A stretch of 15,490 nt of DNA from DATDEW01 sp046590205. Lineage in GTDB: Bacteria > Bacteroidota > Ignavibacteria > Palsa-1295. The notes beneath the pieces are model-generated. The model searched no databases. It saw only the letters and a program-made list of their open reading frames with translations, and had not been told where the DNA came from. Numbering within the stretch: position 1 is the stretch's first letter; every line of letters starts with the position of its first letter. The position numbers and the translations under genes are program-made. Below are positions 1 through 7,721 of the stretch, piece by piece. The DNA is taken from the NCBI GenBank assembly GCA_046590205.1, contig JBKJTT010000039.1:1-15490 (forward strand), written 5' to 3'.

Positions 1-113
1 TTGAATTTCTTAACTTCGAGCCAAGAAATCAAGACCAGGATCATGCTTTGCATGGTTGCCAGGCAAAGCATGATCCTGGTCTTGATTTCTTGGCTCGAAG
101 TTAAGAAATTCAA
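1..113. repeat. Near-perfect 51-bp-arm fold-back palindrome at the window edge
   Basis: Bases 1-51 are the exact reverse complement of 63-113. The centre (52-62) adds three more pairs (TGG/CCA) around a TTG loop, with one mismatch at 52/62. The right arm is in frame with the outer-membrane barrel gene, and the left arm reads the same codons backwards until a TAA at 12-10. A coding sequence that becomes its own reverse complement exactly at the start of the sequence is typical of a fold-back chimera or a mis-joined contig end. A natural cruciform is possible but less likely. Confidence 0.9.
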
Positions 114-609
114 TACCGGCTGCTAAAAACGGTACGAACTGCTGCGTCGGGAAGAAGTTTCCCGAGAGCATCGCTTGCCATCCACCATGACGTATAACAT
201 TGTTGTCATTACGCTGGATCTCATCTGCTGGTACAGTATTTGGATAGAACGGGTCAGTCAGTCCGCCAAAGTATTGGGGGTATGCTCTGACATTTCTATC
301 GCCTGCTTTGATGCGAATCTGTCCGCCGTTATACGCGGCATGGAGTGAAAGCCAGTCCAACATGTTCCAACGAATAAATGCATCGCCGGAGAATGCGAAC
401 TGATTATCGGTGAAATCACCGTAGTACTTATTACCACCCCCATGAATACCAAAGGCTATTCTGTTGATGATACTTTGAGCATTTGCGCTCACACAACCAA
501 TACTAAGCATGAACATGCATAGTCCGGTTGTAAGGATGCGTCTTGATCTCTTTGAAAGAGACATTAGAAGCGTTTGTATCGCTCCTGGTTTATTATTTGT
601 GTTCTTCAT
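10..609 (-). CDS. Outer-membrane beta-barrel protein, 3' part lost in the palindrome
   Basis: Predicted secreted outer-membrane beta-barrel protein of unknown specific role. The N-terminal region (about residues 24-45) is a signal peptide with a hydrophobic stretch and an Ala-x-Ala-type site near SANAQS. After it come alternating aromatic/polar strands with OmpA-like barrel phrases such as FGIHGGGNKYYGDF and FVPFLAAGIEFLNFEP. The first ATG is at 609 and a second in-frame ATG is at 564 (residue 16). The shorter form gives a more usual signal peptide, so the start is uncertain. Only about 180 residues are authentic. From about base 57 downward the frame runs through the reverse arm of the palindrome, so the last 15 or so residues and the stop are probably artefactual. 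A full barrel with periplasmic tail would be longer. No Shine-Dalgarno sequence is visible. Confidence 0.7.
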   Translation of the reverse strand: MKNTNNKPGAIQTLLMSLSKRSRRILTTGLCMFMLSIGCVSANAQSIINRIAFGIHGGGNKYYGDFTDNQFAFSGDAFIRWNMLDWLSLHAAYNGGQIRIKAGDRNVRAYPQYFGGLTDPFYPNTVPADEIQRNDNNVIRHGGWQAMLSGNFFPTQQFVPFLAAGIEFLNFEPRNQDQDHALPGNHAKHDPGLDFLARS

Positions 610-663
610 AATACATTATTCGTTAATTAATGGATATAAAACAATGATATAAAACCTTCTGTA

Positions 664-671
664 CAAATTTA
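664..671 (-). promoter_or_regulatory. Possible -7 box of the barrel gene
   Basis: The minus strand reads TAAATTTG here, matching the Bacteroidota -7 consensus TAnnTTTG, about 55 nt before the ATG at 609. No convincing -33 box is seen at the right distance. A 7-bp hairpin (696-702 with 709-715) lies just upstream and could be an operator or a weak terminator of the gene at 752-907. Confidence 0.3.
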
Positions 672-751
672 CTGCCAGTATCCTCGTTTCTATTTACACA
701 AATCACATTTTGTGTTGTAGATTTTAAAACTGTCAAAAGGAATGCCTTAGC

Positions 752-907
752 TCAAATAAGACTTCGGCCACTGATCAGTCGCAAGAGCACAGCAATGATC
801 GCTATGACAAGCAGAATATGTATTATCCCACTTGTTTGAAAGACGAAGAATCCTAATGCCCAGCCAATCACTAGTACGATTGCAACGATGTAAAGTAGTC
901 CGCTCAT
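752..907 (-). CDS. Small hydrophobic membrane protein, lmo0937/DUF5670-like
   Basis: This is a 51-residue protein starting MSGLLYIVAIVLVIGWALGF and ending RLISGRSLI. It has two hydrophobic segments (about residues 4-22 and 28-43) separated by a short QTSG turn, and a basic tail. The layout (first helix with a GWxLG motif, then a Gly-Ile-His-Ile-Leu-Leu-Val-Ile-Ala second helix, ending in an Arg-rich tail) matches, from memory, the small lmo0937 family (DUF5670) widespread in Bacteroidota and Firmicutes. Function is unknown, and some members are stress-linked. It is divergent from the AraC gene. A TAACTTTG box on the minus strand upstream (about 982-989) could serve as its promoter. The pattern fits poorly with chance because the frame is almost wholly hydrophobic and has clean ends. 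Confidence 0.8.
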   Translation of the reverse strand: MSGLLYIVAIVLVIGWALGFFVFQTSGIIHILLVIAIIAVLLRLISGRSLI

Positions 908-1145
908 ATTGTTGACTATAGAATGTGAAAGAAAATTACTTTATGATATACCACCATTATATTGCGACAAAGGTGTAATGCAAAGTTACCCTAATTGAAG
1001 TAGTATATTGTTACAAAATTTTCAGATTATCTTGTAAAATTCTACCTAATTTTTAAAATCCGAGTGTTTTCTGCTACAATAATGCATAAATAGCGTTCAC
1101 GAGGGCTGGGAAATCAATAAGAACGGGTATTCGATGGCAATTGCG

Positions 1146-1153
1146 TATATTTG
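1146..1153 (+). promoter_or_regulatory. Candidate -7 box of the AraC-type gene
   Basis: TATATTTG fits TAnnTTTG exactly and would start RNA around 1160. That is downstream of the first in-frame ATG (1134) but upstream of the ATG at 1176, which supports the later start. No clear TTG -33 box is seen. Confidence 0.35.
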
Positions 1154-1175
1154 TATAGTAACCATTAAGCCAAGA

Positions 1176-1757
1176 ATGAAAATTTTTGTTAAATACTCTG
1201 TTCATAAGCTATGGAAGCAAGTAGTACGAGATCACCTTGAAAAATTGTCTCATGATTTTTCATTCGGCGAGCTTGGTGAACTTACTATCACGGAACAACT
1301 TTCGGCAGAAGAGATAGCCACATTGCAGTCGGCTTTAGCACCGTACGGAATCGAAATGATCTCCGATGAACAAAATCTTTTGGTTCACAAAATAAAAGAC
1401 GTGATCAAAGAGATGGTTTATTCAGAGAATGACCTTCCATCGGTGAACCTCTCATCGTATCTTAGCGAACGCCTGCACTACAGTTATGGGCACTTAACGG
1501 CTATTTTTTCGGAAGCTACCTCCATATCTATAGCACATTTTGTAATGATGCAGAAGGTTGAGAGGACTAAGGAATTAATAATTGAGTCAAATCTCTCATT
1601 AACTGAAATATCTTACCGTCTTAACTACAGCAGTCTTGCCCACCTCTCCAATCAGTTCAAACAAATTACCGGATTATCGCCTAAACAATTTAAGGAAATA
1701 CTCCAGAAAAAACGCCTCAGAAGTGAGACCGTTCTTTCGGAACTACCTAAAGGGTAA
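1176..1757 (+). CDS. Small AraC-family transcription regulator
   Basis: Predicted DNA-binding regulator of 193 residues. The C-terminal half (about 90-185) is an AraC-type double helix-turn-helix, with NLSSYLSERLHYSYGHLTAIF as the first unit, NLSLTEISYRLNYSSLAHLS as the second, and the family signature FKQITGLSPKQFKEI. The N-terminal 75 residues do not resemble a sugar-binding cupin. They look like the short domain found in small Bacteroidota AraC proteins that begin MKIY(I/V)K, but the cysteines often seen there are absent (here VHKLWKQVV). The start at 1176 is preferred over 1134 because the protein then begins MKIFVKYSV like the family, and because a TATATTTG box lies between the two ATGs. 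It is followed 45 nt later by a lone receiver gene in the same direction, so the two may be co-transcribed. Target genes are unknown. Confidence 0.8.
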   Translation: MKIFVKYSVHKLWKQVVRDHLEKLSHDFSFGELGELTITEQLSAEEIATLQSALAPYGIEMISDEQNLLVHKIKDVIKEMVYSENDLPSVNLSSYLSERLHYSYGHLTAIFSEATSISIAHFVMMQKVERTKELIIESNLSLTEISYRLNYSSLAHLSNQFKQITGLSPKQFKEILQKKRLRSETVLSELPKG

Positions 1758-1802
1758 ACTGTTGAACGTAATAGGAACTTGACACCTACTTGCCCAAAAC
1801 CA

Positions 1803-2261
1803 ATGAAATATGATACCGATCACGCGAGGTTGTTCGTTTTGCTCGCAGACGACGACGAAGATGACCGCGTTTTTTTTAAGGATGCGATCGAAGAATTGAA
1901 GATGAAGACTGACATTGACACCGTCAATGATGGTCAACAACTTATGGATTACCTTAAAAAACCCGGTGCACGATTACCACATGTTCTTTTTCTTGATCTC
2001 AACATGCCAAGAAAAAGTGGCTTAGAGTGTCTCCGAGAGATTCGAGACAACGACGACCTCAACTCTATGTCAATTGCTATTTACTCTACCTCATCTTCGG
2101 AAAGAGATATTCACGAAAGCTTTATCCAAGGGGCGAACATCTATATCAAAAAACCTCATGATTTTCAAAAGCTAAAGCAAGCCATTGCAACGGTTATTAC
2201 AACAAATTGGCAATATCATACTACCTCGCTTAATAGAGAAAACTTTCTCATGGTGATATAG
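1803..2261 (+). CDS. Single-domain CheY-like response regulator
   Basis: Receiver-only protein of about 152 residues. The acidic pocket is LLADDDEDD (Asp16-18), the phospho-acceptor is Asp65 in LFLDLNMP, the switch residue is Ser95/Thr96 in IYSTSS, and the conserved lysine precedes Pro118 in YIKKP. There is no output domain, so it most likely passes phosphate on or acts by protein contact, as with the Rcp1-like receivers common in Bacteroidota. An upstream TTG at 1779 could start a version eight residues longer. ATG at 1803 is chosen because it directly precedes the conserved part. No kinase is adjacent; the nearest is more than 11 kb away on the other strand. The upstream AraC gene is the likely operon partner. 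Confidence 0.85.
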   Translation: MKYDTDHARLFVLLADDDEDDRVFFKDAIEELKMKTDIDTVNDGQQLMDYLKKPGARLPHVLFLDLNMPRKSGLECLREIRDNDDLNSMSIAIYSTSSSERDIHESFIQGANIYIKKPHDFQKLKQAIATVITTNWQYHTTSLNRENFLMVI

Positions 2262-2513
2262 TCTGACTCACTAATTTCTCCGCTTATGGTTTGCGGGCAG
2301 AAAGATATAAAAAGTTGCCGGTTCATTTCCTCTTTGTGAAAATTCACTCTCTTACAGCACAATGCCGAACCATTTCACGTGCCAGCATATTCCTGCTTAC
2401 CGTTGAAACGTTGAAATACTGCAAATGACAAAGTATAATGCCTAAAAGAAGAATAGTGTTTATGTAAATTACAGAATGACCTACATAAGTAGAATGGATT
2501 GGCTCAAAAGTAA

Positions 2514-2542
2514 AACCCCTCATGCTTTAAACATAAGGGGTT
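2514..2542 (-). terminator. Intrinsic terminator after the tRNA fragment
   Basis: AACCCCT (2514-2520) pairs with AGGGGTT (2536-2542), and an inner ATG/CAT pair extends the stem. On the minus strand the stem is followed by TTTTACTTTTG, a U-rich tail. It sits just after the tRNA-like 3' end, as expected of an original tRNA terminator. Confidence 0.65.
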
Positions 2543-2547
2543 GTTGT

Positions 2548-2572
2548 TGCCTCGATAGGATTCGAACCTAGA
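2548..2572 (-). other. tRNA 3'-end fragment (possible attachment site)
   Basis: The minus strand reads TCTAGGTTCGAATCC followed by TATCGAGGCA. This is a T-arm (GG-TTCGAAT-CC) plus a 3' acceptor strand of a tRNA. The partner acceptor strand (CGAGGCA needs TGCCTCG, or GCCTCGA in the other register) is absent upstream, and no D-arm or anticodon arm can be folded from 2573-2640. It is therefore only a 3' piece. Such pieces arise when an element integrates into a tRNA gene and restores the gene at its other end. By that logic the element lay on the higher-coordinate side. CCA is not encoded. Confidence 0.55.
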
Positions 2573-2624
2573 AGTGCCATAATTGCCGTAACTCATTATA
2601 AATCAATCGAGTTATATATTATCA

Positions 2625-2643
2625 GTAACAAATAGGTAACAAA
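2625..2643. repeat. Two GTAACAAA direct repeats, possible integrase arm sites
   Basis: GTAACAAA occurs at 2625-2632 and again at 2636-2643, 11 bp (about one helical turn) apart and about 55 bp from the tRNA fragment. Short repeats at one-turn spacing next to a tRNA 3' end resemble arm-type binding sites of tyrosine recombinases. No integrase gene is present in the window. Confidence 0.35.
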
Positions 2644-2736
2644 AATTGGAGCAATCAGATAAAGGTAGGAGAAGAAGATACCAAGTGGGCAAGAGTCGCA
2701 TTGCAAAGGATGTTGGATATAACATCAGCCAAGTAG
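2629..2736 (+). pseudogene. Short coding relic resembling the NadA C-terminal tail
   Basis: An open stretch of 35 codons ends at TAG (2734-2736) and reads KVGEEDTKWARVALQRMLDI near its end. From memory this resembles the C-terminal tail of quinolinate synthase (acidic residues, then A-R-x-A-L-x-R-M-L-x-I). There is no start codon or remaining gene body, so if real it is a remnant moved here by recombination at the putative integration edge. The match is short and could be chance. Confidence 0.25.
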
Positions 2737-2758
2737 TACCCCATCTTGCCGCTATTAC

Positions 2759-2776
2759 TACCTCTTTAAAGAGGTA
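2759..2776. repeat. 18-bp perfect palindrome in the gene-poor stretch
   Basis: TACCTCTTTAAAGAGGTA is a perfect two-fold palindrome. It has no U-tract on either strand, so it is not a normal terminator. It could be an operator or a recombination site. The rest of 2777-3011 shows no supported gene. Confidence 0.4.
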
Positions 2777-3011
2777 ATACCTTGTTATGCTGATTCAAAC
2801 TCTAATTATCTTAGATTAAGCATTAGCAAGCGCGACAACAACTTGAATACTTCGCCTCAGCGATCTGAACTCTTGGCATTCTGTTTAAAAACATTCTAAA
2901 TGGTCTTTTCTTACAGCATGAATGTAAGGGGAATTTCCGATATGGAGCTGTTAAATAACTGTTACAAAATTATTTCGGACAAGAATACTTGAGAGACAGG
3001 AAAAGCTTTAA

Positions 3012-3050
3012 ATCAATACAGCCGCACCATATTGGCGCGGCTGTATTGAT
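3012..3050 (-). terminator. Strong hairpin ending the T9SS protein transcript
   Basis: A perfect 14-bp stem (3012-3025 with 3037-3050) with an 11-nt loop starts 15 nt after the stop codon. The minus-strand tail TTTAAAGCTTTTCC is only moderately U-rich. The stem is unrelated in sequence to the GTCACGGTT hairpins used by the neighbouring small genes. Confidence 0.8.
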
Positions 3051-3064
3051 ATGATTCTCGCAGG

Positions 3065-6000
3065 TTAATGTATAACCTTCACAACAGCAGATGTAGTTGC
3101 GAAACGAGTCGTTAGTCGCAGATAATATGTACCTTCTGCTAATGTACCTACATGGTAGTTGAGCTGATGTAATCCTTGCGTCTGGAAGCCATCGGCAATA
3201 ACTCCAACTGACTTACCAAGCGGATCGAAGAGTTCAATACGAACTGCCTCACTCGCGCCAAGTGTGTAGTTAAATGTTACCGAACCTGATGCTGGGTTTG
3301 GTATGATGCTGTTGATAGAAACATCATTTGTTCCTGGTGCTATTATCGGTGGATCAATTTTAGATACTGTAGAGGAAGTCTCAATTGTGCCTTGAGATAG
3401 GACACTTGCATTTTCATCGTGAAGACTCCATATTAATTTCGGCTTCTTTGTTGTGTTTTTTGTAGCCAAGAATACGGTAAGTGGTGATATTCTTTGTGAA
3501 TCCTGCACAACACTAAAAACTGCAGTACGTCTTGATTGAACAAGTGATCGAACTGATGAACGTGTATCAACATTAGGATCACCTTCAATCATGCCACCTG
3601 ACCCTCCGACGATCTCATCAAGAGAATCTTCTACACTGAATGTGACAAATCCAAGGTTACGTTTTGGGAAACGAGTCCAATCAATTGCAAACGTCGCAGC
3701 ATGTATTGCTCCACGAGTCCATGGTGCTGCCCCACCCCCCCCATTATTTTGGGGTATTTGAGGTGACCAGTTATTAAAATCCAGATGGCATGTATCACCA
3801 TTATCATGATGTACAATCAACTTCACGCACCAAGTAAGTGGTGTGGGCAAGTATGGTAGTGCAATGTTGAAAGTAACCCGATGTTGGTAAGTTGATAGGG
3901 GAGAGCCGAAAGACACAAGATTTCCTACTTTCGGTAATCTCTGGAATTTATTCACATTGCTGAACCAGTCATAAAAATTTGGCTCGTTTAGAGAAGCGAC
4001 AGGTATATCACGTGTAAGCGTTGCATACCCGCCATATAATTGAAACAGTAATGGATCGGTACTTGCAAATTGAACAGGGTTTATACCTGTGCAATCATAG
4101 TACTGAATATCGATCCACGATATCGCTGTGCTTCTCTTGTTGTGAACAGTAAATTTTAATGCCTCACCAGGGACCCATCCTGTAGGACCAGGCACGACAC
4201 TAAGGGAATCACATTCGCAATCACTATCACCTGTCGTCGGTTCAGCGCAATGGACAGTGATTGAATCAAGGAAATTACCTCCATCGTCAGGTCCCCCTGA
4301 AGATACAGATTCAAAACTTAATCTATATGTCCCAGCAGGAATAGTTCTTGATACAGTTGTATAGTAACGCCAACCATCTCTATATGGAGCAAGATTACCA
4401 CCGCTGTTATTGTCAGAATAATCTATCGAACCGCCAGATGGGTTCGCTAAAGCTGTAGTCGCGTCAATTGCGGTACCCTCTGGCGCAAGATGCACTCTCA
4501 TAACATCAGGGGCAGCATACCTACCTCTGTGTGCAAAACCAACAGATACTGTTTTTGGTGAAGTAATGGTAAAGGTTTGATATAATGTACCAACCTGTGT
4601 TGCATTCAGTTCGGCAAAATATGTGCCTGAATATGCAGGGACTGACATACCAACTTCATTCCAAATTTCAATTAGGCTATCTGATGCAGTAGTATTCCAA
4701 CATGGAACACTATCTTGTGACAACCACATATAATCAGTTACCTGTCCATTGAATATCTCGAAGTCTTCATTGCACAAGAAGTCACATGAATCAGCTATCG
4801 CAGTCACGCAAACAGGTCCGGTCTGTGTGACTATATCACCTCCATTGTAGGAAGGAAGGCCTTGTGGCTTTCCTTGGCATGCAAAAGAATTACATGCCAC
4901 GCTGTCATTTGGAGCGCTACTTGGCACAGTGAATTGAACAGTGAACTCAAGGTTTTTCCCAGGCATGAAAGAGAATCCGGGAAGGGTAGATTCAAGTTTA
5001 AATGCCTTCGCCCCCGTATACGTTGATGTCCAGCTATTTGGACTTGATGCATCAGGAACGCCTACAGGATCTAAGTTTACAACACCATTAAACTTAAACC
5101 CTAAACCGACTGTGGAACGTTTGATCCCACCGAGAGGCCCCGTAGGAAGAGGGGTATACATCGGCGTCATATCCCCTGGAATTGACAGGTCTGATCCTCC
5201 GGTAGGAGTAACTGGTCCTGAAAGAGCTATATCAAACCTGCTGTTTCGATTCGTATAGTTTGACAGAGATCCGAATGCCAACATTGACAAATCATTCAAT
5301 TGAGGAAGTATATCAAGAAGACTAAATCGTGCTAGCGGAGTATTACCGGTGTTTACAATTTTTATTTTATAATACCCTTGTTGTCCTGCACCTATAGAAG
5401 CTGATGAACTCCATGGACCGTTCGCTGAAGGTCCGACAGATTTAACAGCTGTTGCCTGAGGTGTTGCGCTTACTGCAAAACAAACAGTATTTGATTGATG
5501 ACTTGATGGAGAAGGTATCTGCCATGAAAGATCATATTTGTTACAGTAATTACCCGCTAAAGCAAGAGGGTCCGGAGGTCCGGAAATTTTCACATCAAAA
5601 TCTATTATTAAATAGGTCGGAAACCCGTCACAGTCATTTGGAAGTGAGTTAAAAGTCCATTTTACCTGCTGTTGGTTGCCAATCATTGTTTGATTGGGGG
5701 TGCCAATTGTTCCAACTGCTGTGGTAGGGGGATTTGTTGATGTTATGTTACACAGTGGGGTGTTTCGATCTACTCCGGCAATTGATGTTGCCGTATACCA
5801 TGCATAGGTAGGAGCACCTGCATAAGATAGGTACTGCGGAAGGAGGTCAGTAATCGTACACGTAGTGGCAGGTGTATTCCCTATATTGGCAACAGCAATC
5901 CTGTAACGTACGGTCTGTCCAGGCCACCAAGGTCCATTCGTCGACGAACTGCTACCGACACAATTTCCAATGAAGAATTTATGCGCTATGATTATTGGTG

Positions 6001-7558
6001 CAAAAGGACTAATCGTAAGGTCATTCGTCACTGTAGCAAGAAGAACGCTATTTTGAGTAGTCGTCGCCGTATTCCTAATCGTCTCACCAGGGTCAACCAA
6101 GGTATTGCCATTTGCATCATTATTTTGGGATGGTGAGGTGATACGATAGTCATTCCTTACGCAGAACCCAATGTAATTTGATAGTGTGTACCCAACTGGT
6201 AATGCTACACCACTATATTCCCATTTGATGTGAGTTGCACCTATAGGAATCGTAGCCGTATTCAAATGTCCGGATGTATTCACAGTCGTATAGTTTCCGA
6301 TCGTATTCGTTCCAGGCGGAAAACTAGCTCCATTATTAGTGGAAAAGGTGACGACGCATGTCATTCCAGGTTCCGTAATAACCGTTCTGATAGTGTTAAA
6401 ATCAACATTATCAGGTATTCTATCAATTGTAATCAGATTCGGCTGATCGACTGTACCCGTATTCTTATATACCAATGTATAGGATCCACAGCATCCGGGC
6501 GATAAACTTGGAAAATATGATGGGTTGGGTGGGGTGCCAAGAATTTGGGTAAAGGATTTTGTCAATGCACCAGTATTTGAATACGCACATAGGTTGGCGC
6601 GAAGGCTATCAGACCGGTCTACTTTATTCGCACAGGTATCGAGCCCGCCCAAAATGATTTTATTAGGTACGGAAACAGGACCGCTGCCAAATGTACTATT
6701 TGGATATCGCACCCAGTAATAAACATAATAATATCGCGATGCTACATTTAAGGTTGAAGGACCGCCCGTAAAGTTGAACGAATTCGTTAGTGGTACTATG
6801 CCTGTCCAGCTTGAAGGTGTAAATCCCGGGGGCGCCAGTACAATTCCACCGAAGGATGCACCAGATGGAATTTGATCAGTAAGAGTATACGAAGGAATAT
6901 TGATTGAGCATGTTGGGTCCCAATTATTTCCGGGTGTGTTATTCTGAACCGTCACCCTATAAAGGATCGACCTTCCTGCCGTATCCCACTTACACCACAT
7001 AACATCTTTTTTAATATTCCAGTTATTTGTGGCTTTTGCTTCCACACAACCGGTAGCCGTCGAAGTCACAGACGTACTCCAAACATTATTAAGCCTATAT
7101 CGAGAAGATGCCGTGAAACATTTAGTTGCTCGATTACATGTTACCCCAGCTGGAAATTTTAAATTGACCTCAACACTCCCCATACCGTTAGGCACTGTAA
7201 GATCAGCGTTTATAGTAAATATAATTGACGTTGGTGCAGAAGCAGGTCCGACGTATGCAACTGTTCCATTGCCAGGGTAAATTCCTCCGGCAGACGAATT
7301 TGTAGCTGCAATTAAACCGGTAGGAACAGGTACAGTTATTTCAATTGTCTGTGGACCAGTGTTGCCGGGAAATCCCGTCCAGTAATAGTTAAAGGTTACG
7401 TTAAAATCCTCGCCTGAGCATACAGGTGAGTATGGAGTTAACGGGACGTTTACCCCACTAATCCCGACTACTTGAGAGCGCAAAGGATTTAGTGCAAATA
7501 CCATAGCTACAGTGAGCATAAGTGTTCGCCAGATGTGTTTCATTTGAAGTATTTTCAT
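3065..7558 (-). CDS. Giant T9SS-secreted surface protein with DUF11-like repeats
   Basis: A 1497-residue exported protein. Residues 1-30 form a signal peptide (MKHIWRTLMLTVAMVFALNP, ending near RSQ); Met6 is an alternative start. Residues 40-910 hold four or five DUF11-like beta-sandwich repeats, with recurring phrases such as YTLTDQIPSGASF (about 226), IDRIPDNVDF (about 380), CTITDLLPQYLSYAG (about 570) and LLDILPQLNDL (about 745). Residues 925-1105 look like a jelly-roll, adhesion- or carbohydrate-binding-type domain (DFEIF, then VPAYSGTYFAELNA). About 1105-1300 is a further unnamed domain. The last 78 residues (from NSIIPNPASGSVTF to the stop) are a type A sorting domain read by the T9SS (Por) machinery, giving release or attachment at the cell surface. 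Role is probably adhesion or surface structure; no catalytic motif is seen. It is preceded by its own promoter and followed by a hairpin. Confidence 0.88.
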   Translation of the reverse strand: MKILQMKHIWRTLMLTVAMVFALNPLRSQVVGISGVNVPLTPYSPVCSGEDFNVTFNYYWTGFPGNTGPQTIEITVPVPTGLIAATNSSAGGIYPGNGTVAYVGPASAPTSIIFTINADLTVPNGMGSVEVNLKFPAGVTCNRATKCFTASSRYRLNNVWSTSVTSTATGCVEAKATNNWNIKKDVMWCKWDTAGRSILYRVTVQNNTPGNNWDPTCSINIPSYTLTDQIPSGASFGGIVLAPPGFTPSSWTGIVPLTNSFNFTGGPSTLNVASRYYYVYYWVRYPNSTFGSGPVSVPNKIILGGLDTCANKVDRSDSLRANLCAYSNTGALTKSFTQILGTPPNPSYFPSLSPGCCGSYTLVYKNTGTVDQPNLITIDRIPDNVDFNTIRTVITEPGMTCVVTFSTNNGASFPPGTNTIGNYTTVNTSGHLNTATIPIGATHIKWEYSGVALPVGYTLSNYIGFCVRNDYRITSPSQNNDANGNTLVDPGETIRNTATTTQNSVLLATVTNDLTISPFAPIIIAHKFFIGNCVGSSSSTNGPWWPGQTVRYRIAVANIGNTPATTCTITDLLPQYLSYAGAPTYAWYTATSIAGVDRNTPLCNITSTNPPTTAVGTIGTPNQTMIGNQQQVKWTFNSLPNDCDGFPTYLIIDFDVKISGPPDPLALAGNYCNKYDLSWQIPSPSSHQSNTVCFAVSATPQATAVKSVGPSANGPWSSSASIGAGQQGYYKIKIVNTGNTPLARFSLLDILPQLNDLSMLAFGSLSNYTNRNSRFDIALSGPVTPTGGSDLSIPGDMTPMYTPLPTGPLGGIKRSTVGLGFKFNGVVNLDPVGVPDASSPNSWTSTYTGAKAFKLESTLPGFSFMPGKNLEFTVQFTVPSSAPNDSVACNSFACQGKPQGLPSYNGGDIVTQTGPVCVTAIADSCDFLCNEDFEIFNGQVTDYMWLSQDSVPCWNTTASDSLIEIWNEVGMSVPAYSGTYFAELNATQVGTLYQTFTITSPKTVSVGFAHRGRYAAPDVMRVHLAPEGTAIDATTALANPSGGSIDYSDNNSGGNLAPYRDGWRYYTTVSRTIPAGTYRLSFESVSSGGPDDGGNFLDSITVHCAEPTTGDSDCECDSLSVVPGPTGWVPGEALKFTVHNKRSTAISWIDIQYYDCTGINPVQFASTDPLLFQLYGGYATLTRDIPVASLNEPNFYDWFSNVNKFQRLPKVGNLVSFGSPLSTYQHRVTFNIALPYLPTPLTWCVKLIVHHDNGDTCHLDFNNWSPQIPQNNGGGGAAPWTRGAIHAATFAIDWTRFPKRNLGFVTFSVEDSLDEIVGGSGGMIEGDPNVDTRSSVRSLVQSRRTAVFSVVQDSQRISPLTVFLATKNTTKKPKLIWSLHDENASVLSQGTIETSSTVSKIDPPIIAPGTNDVSINSIIPNPASGSVTFNYTLGASEAVRIELFDPLGKSVGVIADGFQTQGLHQLNYHVGTLAEGTYYLRLTTRFATTSAVVKVIH

Positions 7559-7602
7559 TGTCGTAATGAGTTAAGTAAAAAATCTATCCTAAAGATTCAG
7601 TG

Positions 7603-7636
7603 CAAAAATGACAAATTTTAACTGAAAAAAGAAGTA
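7603..7636 (-). promoter_or_regulatory. Promoter of the giant surface-protein gene (cassette type)
   Basis: The minus strand carries TACTTCTTTT (7627-7636), exactly 16 nt, then CATTTTTG (7603-7610). RNA would start near 7597, about 38 nt before the ATG. Box sequences and spacing match those before 8234 and 12482, so the surface protein shares promoter design with the small secreted genes. Confidence 0.6.
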
Positions 7637-7671
7637 GCGAAGGTAATGTTTTAAAAGTAATAAGTAATAAA

Positions 7672-7695
7672 AAACCGTGACAAAAGTCACGGTTT
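7672..7695 (-). terminator. Cassette terminator after the 7722-8234 gene
   Basis: A perfect 10-bp stem (AAACCGTGAC/GTCACGGTTT) with a 4-nt loop, followed on the minus strand by a run of T ending in TTATTAC. It belongs to a set of similar hairpins in the window. A stretch of about 41 nt around it is repeated almost exactly around 12640-12661, with a 1-nt indel. Confidence 0.9.
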
Positions 7696-7721
7696 CTTAA
7701 AATTCTTCTATTGATTTCTCA

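Noticed and set aside
696..715. 7-bp hairpin as terminator of the small membrane protein gene
   Set aside because: No U-tract follows on the minus strand and the stem is AT-rich. It may equally be an operator, so it was not listed as a terminator.
1134..1175. Start of the AraC gene at ATG 1134
   Set aside because: The extra 14 residues do not fit the family start (MKI...), and a TATATTTG promoter box lies inside them.
2548..2640. Complete tRNA gene
   Set aside because: Only the T-arm and 3' acceptor strand are present. No D-arm, anticodon arm or 5' acceptor strand can be formed from the bases upstream.
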